A DNA stretch of 64,000 bases, from NCBI RefSeq assembly GCF_963169125.1, contig NC_084798.1:98225970-98289969 (forward strand), read 5' to 3'. A program made the position numbers and the translations under genes. The stretch's first letter is position 1; each line of letters starts with the position of its first letter. The stretch is from Humulus lupulus (taxonomy: Eukaryota > Streptophyta > Magnoliopsida > Rosales > Cannabaceae). The notes beneath the pieces are model-generated. The model was not told the DNA's origin. It did not search any database and worked only from the letters and a program-made list of their open reading frames with translations. Positions 12,097-24,210 of this stretch are shown piece by piece.

Positions 12097-12250
12097 GCTA
12101 AGGGGAGTGGTCCTAGGAGACCCCAAGGAGGATGTGGTCCTAGGAGACCCCAAGGGAGTGGTCTTAGGAGACCCCAAGGAGAAAGTGGTCTTAGGAGACT
12201 CCAAGGAGGATGTGGTCCTAAGAGACCCCAAGGTGTGGTGTGTAGGAGGC
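12097..12250. repeat. Minisatellite, about 27-30 bp unit
   Basis: About five imperfect copies of a unit containing GTGGTCCTAGGAGACCCCAA lie inside the solo LTR. The inverted repeat GGTCCTAGGAGACC means each copy can also pair with itself. Open frames over it arise from the periodicity. Confidence 0.85.
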
Positions 12251-12398
12251 AAGCCTCCCAAGGTTTCCTAAGTGTTGGCTCGAACGTGTCCAAGGTAAGT
12301 AGCTAAGGAGGAGGAGTCTCATGCAAGAGGATGGAGACTTAGATTTTGATAAGGAAAGTCTATACAATGTTCGATCGGACATGTTTGGGAGATGCTAA

Positions 12399-12512
12399 AG
12401 GAGGTTGCTTCAATGTTGTCCAAGGTGAGGTTGCCTCAATGTTGTCCAAGGTGAGGTTGCCTCAATGTTGTCCAAGGGGAGGTTGCCTCAATGTTGTCCA
12501 AGGTGAGGTGCC
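12399..12512. repeat. Minisatellite, 27-bp unit
   Basis: Four near-identical copies of a unit containing TTGCCTCAATGTTGTCCAAG occur in the same solo LTR. Just downstream (about 12617-12705) a shorter word, CCTACCACCATGCA, recurs three times. Confidence 0.88.
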
Positions 12513-13331
12513 AAGGAGGTTGCCTCGGACCACCTTGGTCCGAGGAGAAGCCAAGGAGGTTGGTTCAAGGAGAAACATGGCATGCTAGAGGAGAGTGTCA
12601 TGTTAGAGGAGAGAAGTGCATGTCCTACCACCATGCACGTTCAACCCACCAAAAACATGTCCTACCACCATGCATATCCTACCACCATGCATGTTCAACC
12701 AGCACTTGCATGGGTAGTGAGTAGGAGGTAGACCAACTAGATAGAGGGGACTAAGTCAGACACAACTCCAACAACATATGCGGGAATCTCTCATTTCTTC
12801 CCACAAATGGGGGGTTTGTTACATTTCAAATTTTGAATGATTAAATGTAATAAATATAATAAAATATCCCTATTATAAGGGGATATCAGTTGAGGATCCC
12901 ATCTCTATAAATAGAGAGCTTATGGGATGAGAGAGGGGCTTCTTCTGCTTCTTCTTTCTAGAGAGAGAAAATTGGGTCTGTCTATTCTAGAGAGAGAAAG
13001 TGCTGAAATTAGAGAGAATTCTTGTATTTTCACAATCTATACTGAAGAAACTCAGTTGGCTCAGTCCATCTGATCTTGAGTATAGGTCTATAAATTACAA
13101 CTCTAAGTGGATTAGGCTATTACCGACAATCGGGGCTGAACCACTATAAAAATCTCGTGTGTTCTTTATTTTCTTTATTGTACCGTCTGTGTCATTTTTA
13201 TTTCTCTTGAAGGTTTGTCGTTATTGACGTTCTCACGTCGTTGGCTAAAAACGCAGTCAACACGCGTGGTCTCACTCTCCACGGGCTGAGATTACCTCAG
13301 CTCATTCAAAGAAACACTCCTTTTGATTCTT

Positions 13332-13942
13332 TTTTTTTTTTTTGAGGAAAAGAAGAACTATATTAATCAACAAACACAAGATAGCTACAAACCCAGCAGT
13401 AGCTAACAGCTACAACAAACAACAAGAAGCAAGAGTTATAGGGAGTTTATAGGGCCAATTACATCTCTTTCTCTTTTCTTAGCCTTAGAGCAATTAATTC
13501 CCTTAACTCTAGCTTTGATAGCTAATTTCATAGATGAACTAACTACCGTCACTGAGCTATAACACAAATCAAACACACACCTATTTCTATTACACCAAAC
13601 TGAATAAAAAAACTGCTGAAAGAATAGCATTCCAAACCGAGGACAGCAAGTCTGAACAGACATTGGTGCTCCAAATCTTCCAGATTCCAATGGTATGAGG
13701 CCAGCCATTAAAACTGGACCAGGAACTAACTTCTTACAGAATTTTCTTAGTGAAAGTGCAGTAAAAAAAGAGGTGTTGATGGGATTCAGTGACACTTTCA
13801 CAAACAGGGCAGAAATAAGAGGCCAGCTCCATAATTTTCCCAAGATTATCTCGAGTAAGAAGGTGTTCATTCATCACTTGCCAGGAAATAAATCTATGTT
13901 TTGGGACACATAAACGATGCCATATAGCAAAAGAATATTCAT
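13332..13942 (-). mobile_element. 5'-truncated LINE (L1-type) fragment
   Basis: The plus strand starts with a long T run, so the minus strand ends in poly(A). A 17-bp duplication, CACTCCTTTTGATTCTT, flanks it at 13315-13331 and 13943-13959. The minus-strand translation at the 5' end reads HRLCVPKHRFISWQVMNEHLL and then has a Cys/His pattern (FCPVC...HLFFYC), typical of the zinc-binding C terminus of plant LINE reverse transcriptases. Only the last 600 bp were copied. This is ordinary target-primed insertion with 5' truncation, and it has stops in all frames. Confidence 0.88.
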
Positions 13943-14015
13943 CACTCCTTTTGATTCTTCCTTATGCTTAGGTCGCCTTTTCTGAAATCTTTTCTTTTGT
14001 TCGCTAGGCGACCAG

Positions 14016-16744
14016 ATGGCACCCAAGAAGAACGCTCCAAAGAGGATCGCTGGCAGCGAGTCCTCCCAACAATCCAAGGGAAAAGAGGTGATGACGGACT
14101 CCCCAATCCCTGCCTTCGGGCCGGCTGTGGAGCAGGAGCTCGAGGTGGCGCCCGATGCTTTCTTTGAGGCTGAAAGGATCATCTCAAAGATCACTGACCA
14201 GGGGAAAGTGAATAAGATATTCCTTTCCCATGGCATCGAACTGGGGAGGGGCGCCCTGATCGCTCGACCTCCCACAGAAGGTGAACGGAGCTATGCGCCG
14301 CTCAACGAGGAGTTCGCGGCCTGGAGTGACGAGCACTTCAAAGTCAGGGCTTTCCTCCTGCTGGATCAGTACTTCGCCGACTTCCTCAATTATGTGAGGT
14401 TGGCCCCTCTCCAGCTCCCCCCCAACTCCTATCGTTTGTTGGCGGGGTTGAGATATCTGTTCTAGAAACAGGAGTGGGAGGTTCCCACTCCGGCAGATAT
14501 CTTATACTTTTTCTGCCTTAAAGCCAGCCCAGAGCAGCGGGGGCGAGGTGACGGGTTCTATTACTTAACCCAGTTTCCAAATACGGCTGCGGTCATCGAG
14601 CTGCCCAACCACCCCAACGACTTCAAAGACCAGTTCTTTATGTCCAAGGGGTTTCGCAACTACGACCTGCACTACTTCAACCGTCCTCGTAAGTACCTTT
14701 CATCTCTAGCTCGTAAGTTAAGTATCAGTTAGCTCCCCCCTGTATCCATTTTTGACTTAGAATAATTCTGCACCTATCTTTGCGAGGACAGAGAAGTCTG
14801 TGATCCTCTGAAGCCAGTACGAGACACTGGCGGGCTTGCCCCCCAGTGAAAAGGACTATCGCCAACTCATGACAGACGAGATGATGCTGGCCTGCAAGCT
14901 GATCTCCCCAGGCCAGACTCTGAATTTGAGAAGGCCCCAAGTGCCTCCCCCAGCTCGCGAGATGAGGCCTATCCCCGTGGAGGAGGCCGCGGGGGATGAG
15001 GATGTGGAGGACGAGGAGGACGAGGTGCCACTCGTGAGGACGAGGAAGCGGGCACTGGAGGTCACCCAAATAACAAATGAGGAGAGGATCCGGTCTGGAG
15101 CAGCTGCAGGTCCCTCCAGCCAAGGTAACCCATATATGTTTAGGAACTTAGATAGGGCCACTGCAGACCCCCGGCTAGCTAGGTTCAATCATAAACAGCT
15201 CGTCCAACGCCGTCGAAGTGACTCAGACTTTGATGTAACCCTACTCCACTGCGTCGACCAGCTCGTGTTGGATTATGAAAGTAGCCGCCCTAGGGGTACC
15301 ATAGTTGTAGACAACACCCTAGCCTTTAGGTCGATCCTATTCGAGGAGTATGGGAACAACCTTCGGTCATGGCCATCACTCCGGGAGGGTGTCGTAGCTC
15401 CGGGTCTTAGGCAATATGTAGAAGAGTCTAGTCCTGAGACAGCCTCGGATCCAGAACCCGCGCTAGCTCGGGAAGTAATTGTCTTAGATTCCCCCGCAAA
15501 AGCTCTGGGGCCGATGGTCGTGACCATAGATTCCTCTTCTAGCTCGGAGGGTAGGATTCCTTTTAGTATGTATATATATACTTGAGTTTCGCCTTTTCCC
15601 CCTTGTTTTTGTTTTTGCATGACTGCTTATTGACATATTGATGTTGTCTTTGTTTTTCCAGAGGAGATGTCTCAACCCAGGGGAAAAAATCTGCAAGCTA
15701 TGTTCACCAGATGGAGCCCCTCAGCTGGGGCCTCTGGGCCCAAAATGAAGAAGCTCCGGGTGGCGAAGAAAGTCGCTGGGACCCCAACCAAGTCCCCTGC
15801 AAAGGGGAAAGAGCAGACCCCAGCTGCCCAGGCCGAGGAAAGTATACCTCTTGATGTAGTGGTGAACATGCCCCCACCCCCTCCGCGAGTTCCGGCCTTT
15901 GTCCGGGACACAGGGGCGGAGCTCGGGGCCTCGGCAACTGCGCCCCCCGAGGTACGTATCCCGGTGGACCCCCAGGATCTGGAGAAGATTCCAGATGTCT
16001 TTCGGGGGACGGTGTATGAGACGGTGAGCTACGCCGTCAACCACTTCTATCGTTTCCATGAGAGAGAGCTGCGGGCCATCGAAACAAGGAGCCTTGTGGG
16101 CGTAATGGAATCTTCATTGGGCATTGCCCTAACGGTAAGCTGACCTTACCCTTTTATGATTTTTGATTATCATGCCTTGCCCTATTTTTCCTTTCCTTTT
16201 TTTTTTCTAAGGAAGTTGCCACTCCGTTTTTGCAGAGCGTCTTGGCCCTTCACCGGAGCATAGCCAGGACCAAGGTCCAGCTCAAGGATATGAGGGGCGA
16301 GCATCAGGCGGTTGTGGCCACCCATCAAACTTCCTTGCAGACAATCCAACAGAAAGAAAAAAAGCCAAGGATGCCCTGGCAGCCGTGCAGGGCGAGCTGG
16401 AAGAAGCCCACCCCAAGCTTCAAGAGGCCGAGGCTACCAAAGCCACCCTCGCTGCCTCACTAGTCGAGCTAGACTCTGCGAAGGTCGGGGCCGAGGAGGC
16501 TAAGGCCGCCTTGGAAATGGAGAAGGCAGCTTCCAGCACCGCCATGGAGGACATGCTCTACCACTGCTGGGCTTATAACCCGGACGACGACTTCTCCTTC
16601 TTAGGAGCGGACGGGGAGGTCTTCCTGGAGGGGTTCAAAGCTCGCCTCCAGCAAGAGGCACCTTCTGAAACCGGGGAGGCATCCGTTGTAGCCGAGCAGG
16701 AGGGCGAGACGAAGACCTTCACGGGGCAGCCTGGTGGAGCTTAG
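14016..16744 (+). pseudogene. E1 antisense gene, Transposase_28-like, four exons, broken
   Basis: Predicted exons are 14016-14688, 14774-15550, 15662-16134 and 16236-16744, set by GT...AG sites and by comparison with E2. Intron phases are 1-1-0. Exon 1 has the LDQYFADFLNYVRLAPLQL segment resembling the plant 'putative gypsy type transposon' domain. Exon 2 has an acidic stretch (EDVEDEEDEVPL) followed by basic residues. Exon 4 is a coiled coil ending in MLYHCWAYNPDDDFSFLG. Damage is a TAG at 14463-14465 (E2 has Gln), an exon 2 acceptor changed from CAG to CAC at 14771-14773, and a frameshift in the A-run near 16352-16363. Its function is unknown. It is antisense to the element and converges with pol. 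Confidence 0.72.
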
Positions 16745-16893
16745 GGCCTTTCTTTTTCACACCCATTCCTTTAATATTCTCATTTTTTTTGTGTAACTTT
16801 GCATGAGGTTTTTCTACCTCGAGACAATCGGTTTTATCAATTTTTACTTTTGATTGGTTTACTTCCTTTTGCCTTTACGCATTTTAGTTACTA

Positions 16894-17718
16894 TTTTGAA
16901 AAACTTAGTTCGCGTTAATTTCTATCAATTTCTCGTGCTCTTTAAGAAAAACAACGATCAATCGATTTAAATTAACTTCTAAGTTTTATGACCTGGTTAT
17001 ACCCAGGAACTTAGTTTGAAAACTTAGTTCGTGTTAATTTTTATCAATATCTCGTGCTTTTTAAGAAAAACAACGATCAATCGATTTAAATTAACTTCTA
17101 AGTTTTATGACCTGGTTATGTCCAGGAACTTAGTTCGAAAACTTATTTCGTGTTAATTTTTATCAATATCTCGTGCTCTTTAAGAAAAACAACGATTAAT
17201 CGATTTAAATTAACTTCTAAGTTTTATGACCTGGTTATGTCCAGGAACTTAGTTCGAAAACTTAGTTCGTGTTAATTTTTATCAATATCTCGTGCTCTTT
17301 AAGAAAAACAATGATCAATCGATTTAAATTAACTTCTAAGTTTTATGACCTGGTTATGTCCAGGAGCTTAGTTTGAAAACTTAGTTCGTGTTAATTTTTA
17401 TCAATATCTCGTGCTCTTTAAGAAAAACAACGATCAATCGATTTTAATTAACTTCTAAGTTTTATGACCTGGTTATGTCCAGGAGCTTAGTTTGAAAACT
17501 TAGTTCGTGTTAATTTTTATCAATATCTCGTGCTCTTTAAGAAAAACAACGATCAATCAATTTAAATTAACTTCTAAGTTTTAAAACCTGGTTATATCCA
17601 GGGTAGAGCTTAGTTCACGTTAATCCTTTATCAATATCTCGCATTATTTAAGAAAAACAACGATCAATCAATTTGAATTAACTTCTAAGTCTTTAAGGCG
17701 ACCTGGTTATATCCAGGC
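16894..17718. repeat. Tandem array in E1, about 118-bp unit, seven copies
   Basis: Successive copies begin near 16903, 17018, 17136, 17255, 17374, 17492 and 17610. Each contains AACTTAGTTCGTGTTAAT, a CTCGTGCTCTTTAAGAAAAA segment and the hairpin CCTGG-TTATGT-CCAGG. It lies between the 3' ends of the converging antisense gene and pol. Tandem arrays in this part of Tat/Ogre elements are known and can seed satellites. Confidence 0.93.
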
Positions 17719-17863
17719 ACCATATGCCCCCTAAGTAACTAAGAAAGGGTCTTTCGTGGTTACTTTAGATTACACTTGTAAACATGTACAATCATAAACG
17801 AAAAGTTAATTCTCATTGCTTAATACATAAAAAAAAAATGGCCTTTTAGGCCTTACAAGGGGG

Positions 17864-20800
17864 TCATTGATAATATCTCTTCAAATGGATGGCGTTCCAA
17901 GTTCGTGGGACTGCCCCTCCATCGAGCCGAGCTAATTTGTAAGTTCCCTCTTTAATGACCTCGATGACTTGATATGGCCCTTCCCAGTTCGGTCCCAATA
18001 CTCCATCTTTGGGATCCTTACCGGCTAAGAAAACCCTCCTGAGGACCAGGTCGCCAATGCTAAATGCACACTTTTTGACTTTTGAGTTGAAATAACGAGT
18101 GATTTTTTGCTGGTAATGTGCAAGCTGGAGTTGCGAATCTTCTCGTCTTTCATCAACCAAGTCAAGGGAAGCGCAAAGTAGCTCGTGGTTGCGGTCCTGG
18201 TCATATGCCTGGACTCTAGGCGAAGGTACCTTAATCTCCACAGGGAGGACTGCCTCACTCCCAAAAGTCAGGGAGAAAGGAGTATGACCCGTAGGAGTCC
18301 GGTGCGAGGTCTGGTATGCCCACAGAACCTAGGGGAGTTGTTCTGGCCAGACCCCCTTGGCTTCGTCTAGTCTCTTCTTGAGGCTCGCCTTTAGGGTCTT
18401 ATTGACGGCCTCGACCTGGCCATTCACCTGAGGATAGGCCACAGAGGAGAAGTTTTTCACAATTCCATACCTTTCACGAAACTCAGTGAATAGGTCGCTG
18501 TCGAACTGAGTCCCATTGTCGGAAACGATCTACTTGGGTAGCCCGAATCAGCAGATAATGCTCTTAACCACGAAGTCGAGGACTTTTTTGGAAGTTATTG
18601 TTGCCAAAGGTTCTGCCTCAGCCCACTTCGTAAAGTAGTCGATGGCCACCACGGCGTAGCGGACCCCGCCTTTTCCAGTAGGGAGGGCGCCAACCAAGTC
18701 GATCCCCTAGACTGCAAATGGCCATGGGAAAGAGATCATCTTCAGCTCGACTAGGGGAGCTCGGGCAACTGTGGCGAATCGCTGGCACTTGTTGCACTTC
18801 TTGACATACGAGATCGAGTCCTTGGACAGAGTGGGCCAGTAATATCCTTGCCTTAAGACCTTTAGGGCCAAGTTGTGCCCCCTAGTGTGATCCCCGCAAA
18901 AACCCTCATGCACCTCCTGCAGGATGGCCTTTGCTTCGCCTGGAAGAACACATCGTAGGAGAGGTAGAGAGTGCCCACACCGGTATAGCACCCCGTCTAC
19001 CACCGTAAACCTTGGGGCCTGGTACAGTACCCACTGCACATCATTACGCCCTTTAGGTAGCGTCCCCTCAATGAGATACTCAAGGATGGGGGTCATCCAG
19101 GTCGGCCTGGCGACGATCATCTCGACCTCCACCCTGACTTCTTCTATACTTGGTTTCTCCAAGAATTCTACCGGCACTAACCCCAAATCCTCCGTCTCCC
19201 CATAGGTGGCGAGCTTGGCAAGAGCGTCTGCATTAGCGTTCTGCTCTCGAGGTATCTGCTCGATTGAGCCTCGCCCAAATGCAGACAGCTCAACTTTTAC
19301 CTTTGCCAGGTAGGCAGCCATCTTGGGTCCTCATGCTTGATATTCGCCCAGAACCTGGTTTACCATGAGCTGGGAGTCACTGAAGCACTGGACAGAGCTT
19401 GCCTTCAGCTCCTAGGCTATTCTTAGCCCATCCAGCAAAGCTTCGTATTCGGTCTCGTTGTTGGAGGCCTTGAATCCGAATCTCAGTGCCGAGTGGAATC
19501 TATGTCCCTCGGGGGATATCAAAATGATTCCAGCTGCGGAGCCGTTTTCATTGGGCGGGCCATCTACGAAGATCTTCCATGACGCCTGGGCCGAGGTGAG
19601 CTGGGGTGAGTCTTCTGCAGGGTCCTCCCGGAATCTTGTGCACTCTGCCACAAAATCAGCCAGGGCCTGACTTTTTATAGCAGTTTGCGGGGTGTCCAGA
19701 ATCTCGAACTGACTGAGCTCGACAGCCCACTTTAACAGGCGTCCCGATGCTTCAGGTTCTTGCAAAACCTGCCTTAAAGGCTGATCGGTCATGACGTGCA
19801 TTGAGTGGGACTGGAAGTACGGCCTGAGCTTTCGGGAGGCCATGATAAGGCAGAACACCAATTTTTCCATCAACGGGTATCGGGATTCAGCTCTGAGGAG
19901 TCTCTTGCTGATGTAATAGACCAGTCTCTGAACCCGGTCTTCTTCTCGGACCAATACGGCGCTAGCTGCATCCTCTGTGATAGCTAGGTAAAGAAAAAGT
20001 GGCTCTCCTGCCTTTGGTTTGGATAATACGGGTGGCTCGACCAGATGAGCCTTCAGATCGAGAAAAGCACTTTCGCACTCTTCTGTCCATTCGAACTTCT
20101 TATTTCCTCGAAGCAGGTTGTAGAATGGCAGGCACTTATCAGTGGATTTTGAAATAAACCGATTGAGGGCTGCCACCCTTCCTGCCAGGCCTTGGATGTC
20201 TTTACGCGACCTGGGTGAGGGAAGCTCGAGTAATGATCTGATCTTGTCGGGGTTTGCCTCGATTCCTCGGGTATTGACGATGAAACCCAGGAATTTTCCA
20301 GATGCGACTCCAAAAGTGCACTTCTGTGGATTAAGCCTCATGCCATACTCCCGTAGTATCTTGAAGCACTCCTTCAGGTTGGAAACATGGTTATTGGCAG
20401 TCTTTGACTTGACTAGCATGTCGCCGACATACACTTCCATGTTCTTCCCGATCTGGTTGGCGAACATTCTATTACTAACCTCTGGTACGTAGCACCGACA
20501 TTCTTCAGCCTGAACGGCATGACCTTGTAACAATAAACGTTAGTCGGGGTCATGAAGCTGGTGTGCTCCTGGTCCGCCGGATTCATGGCGATCTGATTGT
20601 AGCCTGAGTACGCGTCCATAAAGGACATGAGCTCATGCCCCGCCGTGGCATCCATCAATTGGTCAATCCTTGGCAAGGGAAAATAATCTTTGGGGCAGGC
20701 TTTATTCAGGTCGGAGAAGTCGATGCAAGTCCGCCACTTCCCGTTGGGCTTCGGGACCAGCACGGGGTTCGCGACCCAAACCGGAAACTTGACTTCACGG

Positions 20801-23800
20801 ATAAAGCCGCATTTCTTGAGCCGGGCTACTTCTTCCTCTAAGGCCTCAGCCCGAGTTATTCCCAGGCACCTCTGCTTCTAGGACTTTGCAGGAACGCTCT
20901 TATCCAAATGAAGGGTGTGCATGATGACATTTGGACTGATTCCCACCATGTCCCCGTGTGACCACGCAAACACATCTAGGTTATCCTGCAGAAAGCTGAT
21001 CAGCTCCGCTTTCCTCTTGTTACAGAGGTTTTTCCCGAGCTTGACCATCCGTGAAGGGTTCTGTGGATCGATGTTTACTTCCTCGAGCTCTTCAATAGCC
21101 TGGAGCTCGGACTTATCCTCGCCTATTCGGGGGTCAATATCCTCACTTAAGACGATATTTTCCCCTTCGGCGCTCTGAGGTTTTTCAATCTCAGGATCAA
21201 CTAAAGGTTCCTGAGATTCCTCTCCTCCACCTTGGATGACCATTGCTAGCTGCCCAGGTTTCAATTTTCCCTTCATGGAAATGCTGTAGCATTCCCTGGC
21301 AGCGAGCTGATCGCCACGGACCGTGCATATCCCTGTGGAAGAAGGAAATTTCAGCGCGAGGTGGCGAACGGAAGTGATGGCCTCAAAAGCTATAAGTGTG
21401 GGTCAGCCCAAAATAGCATTGTATGCAGCGGAGCAGTCGATGACCATGAACTCGAGATGTTTTGAGACTGTTCGAGGCCCTTCTCCTAAGGTGATCACCA
21501 GCTCGATAGTCCCTATAGCCACTGATCCTTCTCCCGAAAAACCATACAGCATCATGGAGGTTGCCTTCAGCTCGGCGACTGTCAAACCCATCTTCTCCAG
21601 TGTGGACCAGAATAGAAGGTTTACCGAGCTCCAATTATCGATCAGCACCCTCCGATTAGCGAGCTGAACTGCTACGACCAGAGGGTCGTTATGAAGGAAC
21701 TGGACATGGCCCGCATCTTCTTCTGTAAAAATGATCGGTTGCCTCTCCAATCGCTGCTGCTTTGGGAGACGCTGCTCCGAGACGAACTCTACTCCGTTAT
21801 GTGCCTTGAGTTCGTTTACGTATCTCTTCTGGGTGCCCCTGCTTGCGCCAGCTAAATGCGGACCTCCCGAGATTGTGGATATCTCTCCTCCTATCACTGG
21901 AGGAGGGATGTCTTGATCTATCCGAGACCTGGGCTGACTGAACGGGACTTCCGGAGCAGGTTGGCTTGCTGGAACCCTGTTCCGCACGTACTGAGCCAAG
22001 GGGCCGGCTCTGATGAGAGTTTTGATCTCATCTTTCAAATGCCTACAATCATCAGTATTGTGGCCGACGTCGTTGTGAAAACGGCAAAACTTGGAGGTGT
22101 CTCTCTTCCCCTTCTGGTGCTTCAATGGCTCCGGCTTCTTCTAGGGGAGGCGGGTAGAATTTGTCAGGAAGATGTTCTCCCTAGAGTGGGTAAGCTCTGT
22201 ATAAGTCATGTAGACCGGCTTAAATTTGTCTACGGACTTATTCTTCTTTGGGCCGTGCTGGTTGACCTCGTCGTTCCCCTTTCTTTTGCCTCCACCGAAC
22301 TGGTTATTCTGCGTAATGTTTTAGGTCGCAGTCACGACCTCCGTTCCTACTCCAGCGGGCTGCTCAGGGACCTGGCTGGTCCCTGCAGCTGAGGCTTCGG
22401 CCTCCTCCAAGTTGATCCATTCCTGGGCCCTATTTAGGAACTCGTTCACTGAGCTAACTCCCTTCATTTGTATTTCTTTCCAGAGTCCCCCTCCAAGAGG
22501 ATTCCAGTTCTCAAAGCCATGAGCTTAGAGCTGTCATCTGCGTCTCTGGCCCGAGCAGCGACGTTCGCGAACCTGCTCAGGTAAGCCTTCAGAGGCTCGT
22601 CGGGCTGCTGCCTCACGTTAGCCAGAGAGTTGGCCTTGACGCGGGAAGCCTGGGAGGCTCAGAATGCCCTTTTAAAGTCAGCAGAGAAAGTTTTCCAGGA
22701 GCTGATTAATTATCTTTTGCCTTGTTTGAACCACTGCCTGGCTGGTCCAGTCAGTGTGGAGGGAAATATCAGACACCTCAGCTCGGGGCCAATGTTGTGG
22801 GCCATCATCAGGGTGTTGAACATCCCCAGATGATCTGACGGGTCTCCATCTCCGTTGAATTTGGACAGGTGCGGCATACGGAAACTGGGGGCGAAGAGCT
22901 CCAGCTCGTCCCCCGAATCATATTCATCTTTCTCTTTCTCCGACAGTAGCTTCCTCATTAGTTCCTCCATCTAAGCCAGGCACTCGAGGGTTTTGTCCTG
23001 ATTTCCTTGGTTATTCCGGGGCTGCTCAACAGCTCCAGATCCATTGTGTACGTTTGGTGGGTTATTGCCCCTCCTATCTTGAGATAGGTTATTTGGGGAG
23101 TTCCCGCCCTTACGCACCTCGGATAGGTCTCCCCCTGAGTGAGCATGACTGCCACCTCCTACCAGCTCTCCTCTATGAGAGTTAAGGCGATCTCGAAGAT
23201 CGCCCCTCTGGGTGGCTTGAGGACTTTGCGCTGAGCTTAAGCGTTGACGCAGGTCTCCGCCAGAAAGGTCGCTTCGGCGACTGCAAGTTCAGTAGCTCCC
23301 GTTAGAAAAGCTCGGAGTCCGCCTTTGGTGGCGAGGATCCGGGCTCTCTCTCGGCGCCCTGCTGCGTCGGGAAGGTCCTGCGGACGGCGGTTTTCTCCTA
23401 CTGCTTCCATAAGCTGGAATATCTCGGATAGGCCAAGGAGGAGACGGATATCTTATTGGAGACGGAGGATGCCTGACCGGAGATGCAATCCTGGTTCCGT
23501 CAGGGCGGATCAAGTTAGGTGGGGGCCTTTCGGCCCTACCAACCTGCGGGTCCCGCGCCTGGCGATCTAGACGGGGCGCAGGACAGCCGGTGAGGACGGG
23601 CTGATGTTGTGAGCCCTCCCCGGACCTCCTTTTGGAATTCCCCCGAGCTCTCCTGGGCGCGCTCGAGGCTGGCTGTGAACTGGGAGTTGAAATTCGGACC
23701 GAGCGGCTATAATGATGCTCGGCTCTAAGCATTCCTTCGAAGTTTGCCTCTCGATGGTGCGATGAGGGAATAGAGTTGGATGCCGGTGGTCTGTCTGAGC

Positions 23801-24155
23801 GGCTAGGCCTGGACCGATTACCCCGGCGGGACTTATGAGTCTCGCCTTGCCTCTTTCCGACGTTATCGTCGGTTGTAAGAGGGGGTAGTCGGTCCAACAC
23901 CTCCTTAATCTGCTGATTAGCTTTCGCTAGTTGGCTCCTCAGTTGAGTGTTTTCCATTTCTACCGCAGTGTAAAAATCTGGGTTCAGATTAGGTGGCCGG
24001 GGCACCGAACTTCCAGTGTCATCTTGGCCCACCGGCTATTTGCCCGGCCACTGCTGGATCTCAGGAATTTGTTCACCGGGGATGGCGATATGATGAGCCT
24101 CCTGCCCATCATGTTGTTTCGTCTCGTTACCGTGTCTTGATCGAGTGATCACCAT
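17864..24155 (-). pseudogene. E1 gag-pol polyprotein, decayed
   Basis: The frame starts at the ATG at 24155, just inside the PBS, with an N terminus like E2. In order it has a Ser/Arg/Pro-rich N-terminal region, the gag domain (about 22890-22480), a CCHC knuckle (CRFHNDVGHNTDDC, about 22090-22040), the protease (about 21640; DNWSS replaces DNGSS, so the active-site Gly is lost), RT (20763-20413 onward), RNase H (about 19560-19330), and integrase with HHCC and the DDE core to 17864. Stops and frameshifts are frequent, for example TAG near 24040, a frame break at about 20470 around the RT catalytic region and a TAG in the integrase near 18535. The YVDD position reads YVGD. The copy is dead. Confidence 0.88.
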
Positions 24156-24189
24156 AGTTGGATGTTTGCGATAGCACCAATCTAACTTG

Positions 24190-24207
24190 CTCTCAATGAA
24201 AGCACCA
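24190..24207 (-). other. Primer binding site of E1
   Basis: The minus strand reads TGGTGCTTTCATTGAGAG, three bases (GTT) after the LTR end at 24211. Confidence 0.88.
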
Positions 24208-24210
24208 AAC

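Larger units (their letters stand above)
12060..13262 (+). repeat. 1.2-kb solo LTR inserted in E1
   Basis: It begins TGTTATACCC and ends GCAGTCAACA, flanked by CGCGT at 12055-12059 and 13263-13267. E2 has the uninterrupted site at about 29938. It has a plus-strand TATA box (CTATAAATAGAG, about 12904-12915) and a U5-like stretch with CTGAACCACTATAAAAATCTCG, also seen in the E3 LTR, so I infer a further Tat-like family. The first half holds short tandem repeats. No internal region or coding sequence remains. Confidence 0.85.
11430..14015 (+). other. Leader and probable 5'-UTR intron of the E1 antisense gene
   Basis: A leader of about 200 bp is followed by a donor CT|GTAAGT at 11653 and an acceptor TTTTGTTCGCTAG ending at 14007, eight bases before the ATG. 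The corresponding segment of E2 is only about 500 bp. The extra length in E1 is the solo LTR at 12060-13262 and the LINE at 13332-13942, both within the intron. I see no coding sequence of its own. Confidence 0.5.

Noticed and set aside
12026..12724. Overlapping open frames with repetitive peptides
   Set aside because: They arise from 27-30 bp minisatellites inside a solo LTR, are open in several frames at once and resemble no known protein.
12828..13262. LTR starting at TGTTACATTTC after a purine tract
   Set aside because: The perfect CGCGT duplication lies at 12055 and 13263, which fixes the ends of the inserted unit at 12060 and 13262.
14016..16744. The spliced plus-strand gene as an independent host gene
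   Set aside because: The same gene occurs at the matching place inside E2 and, in mirror orientation, E3, so it travels with the retrotransposons.
16894..17718. CRISPR-like spaced repeats (also 32851-33775)
   Set aside because: Units are about 118-120 bp with no unique spacers. They are head-to-tail tandem repeats in a eukaryotic retroelement and there are no cas genes.
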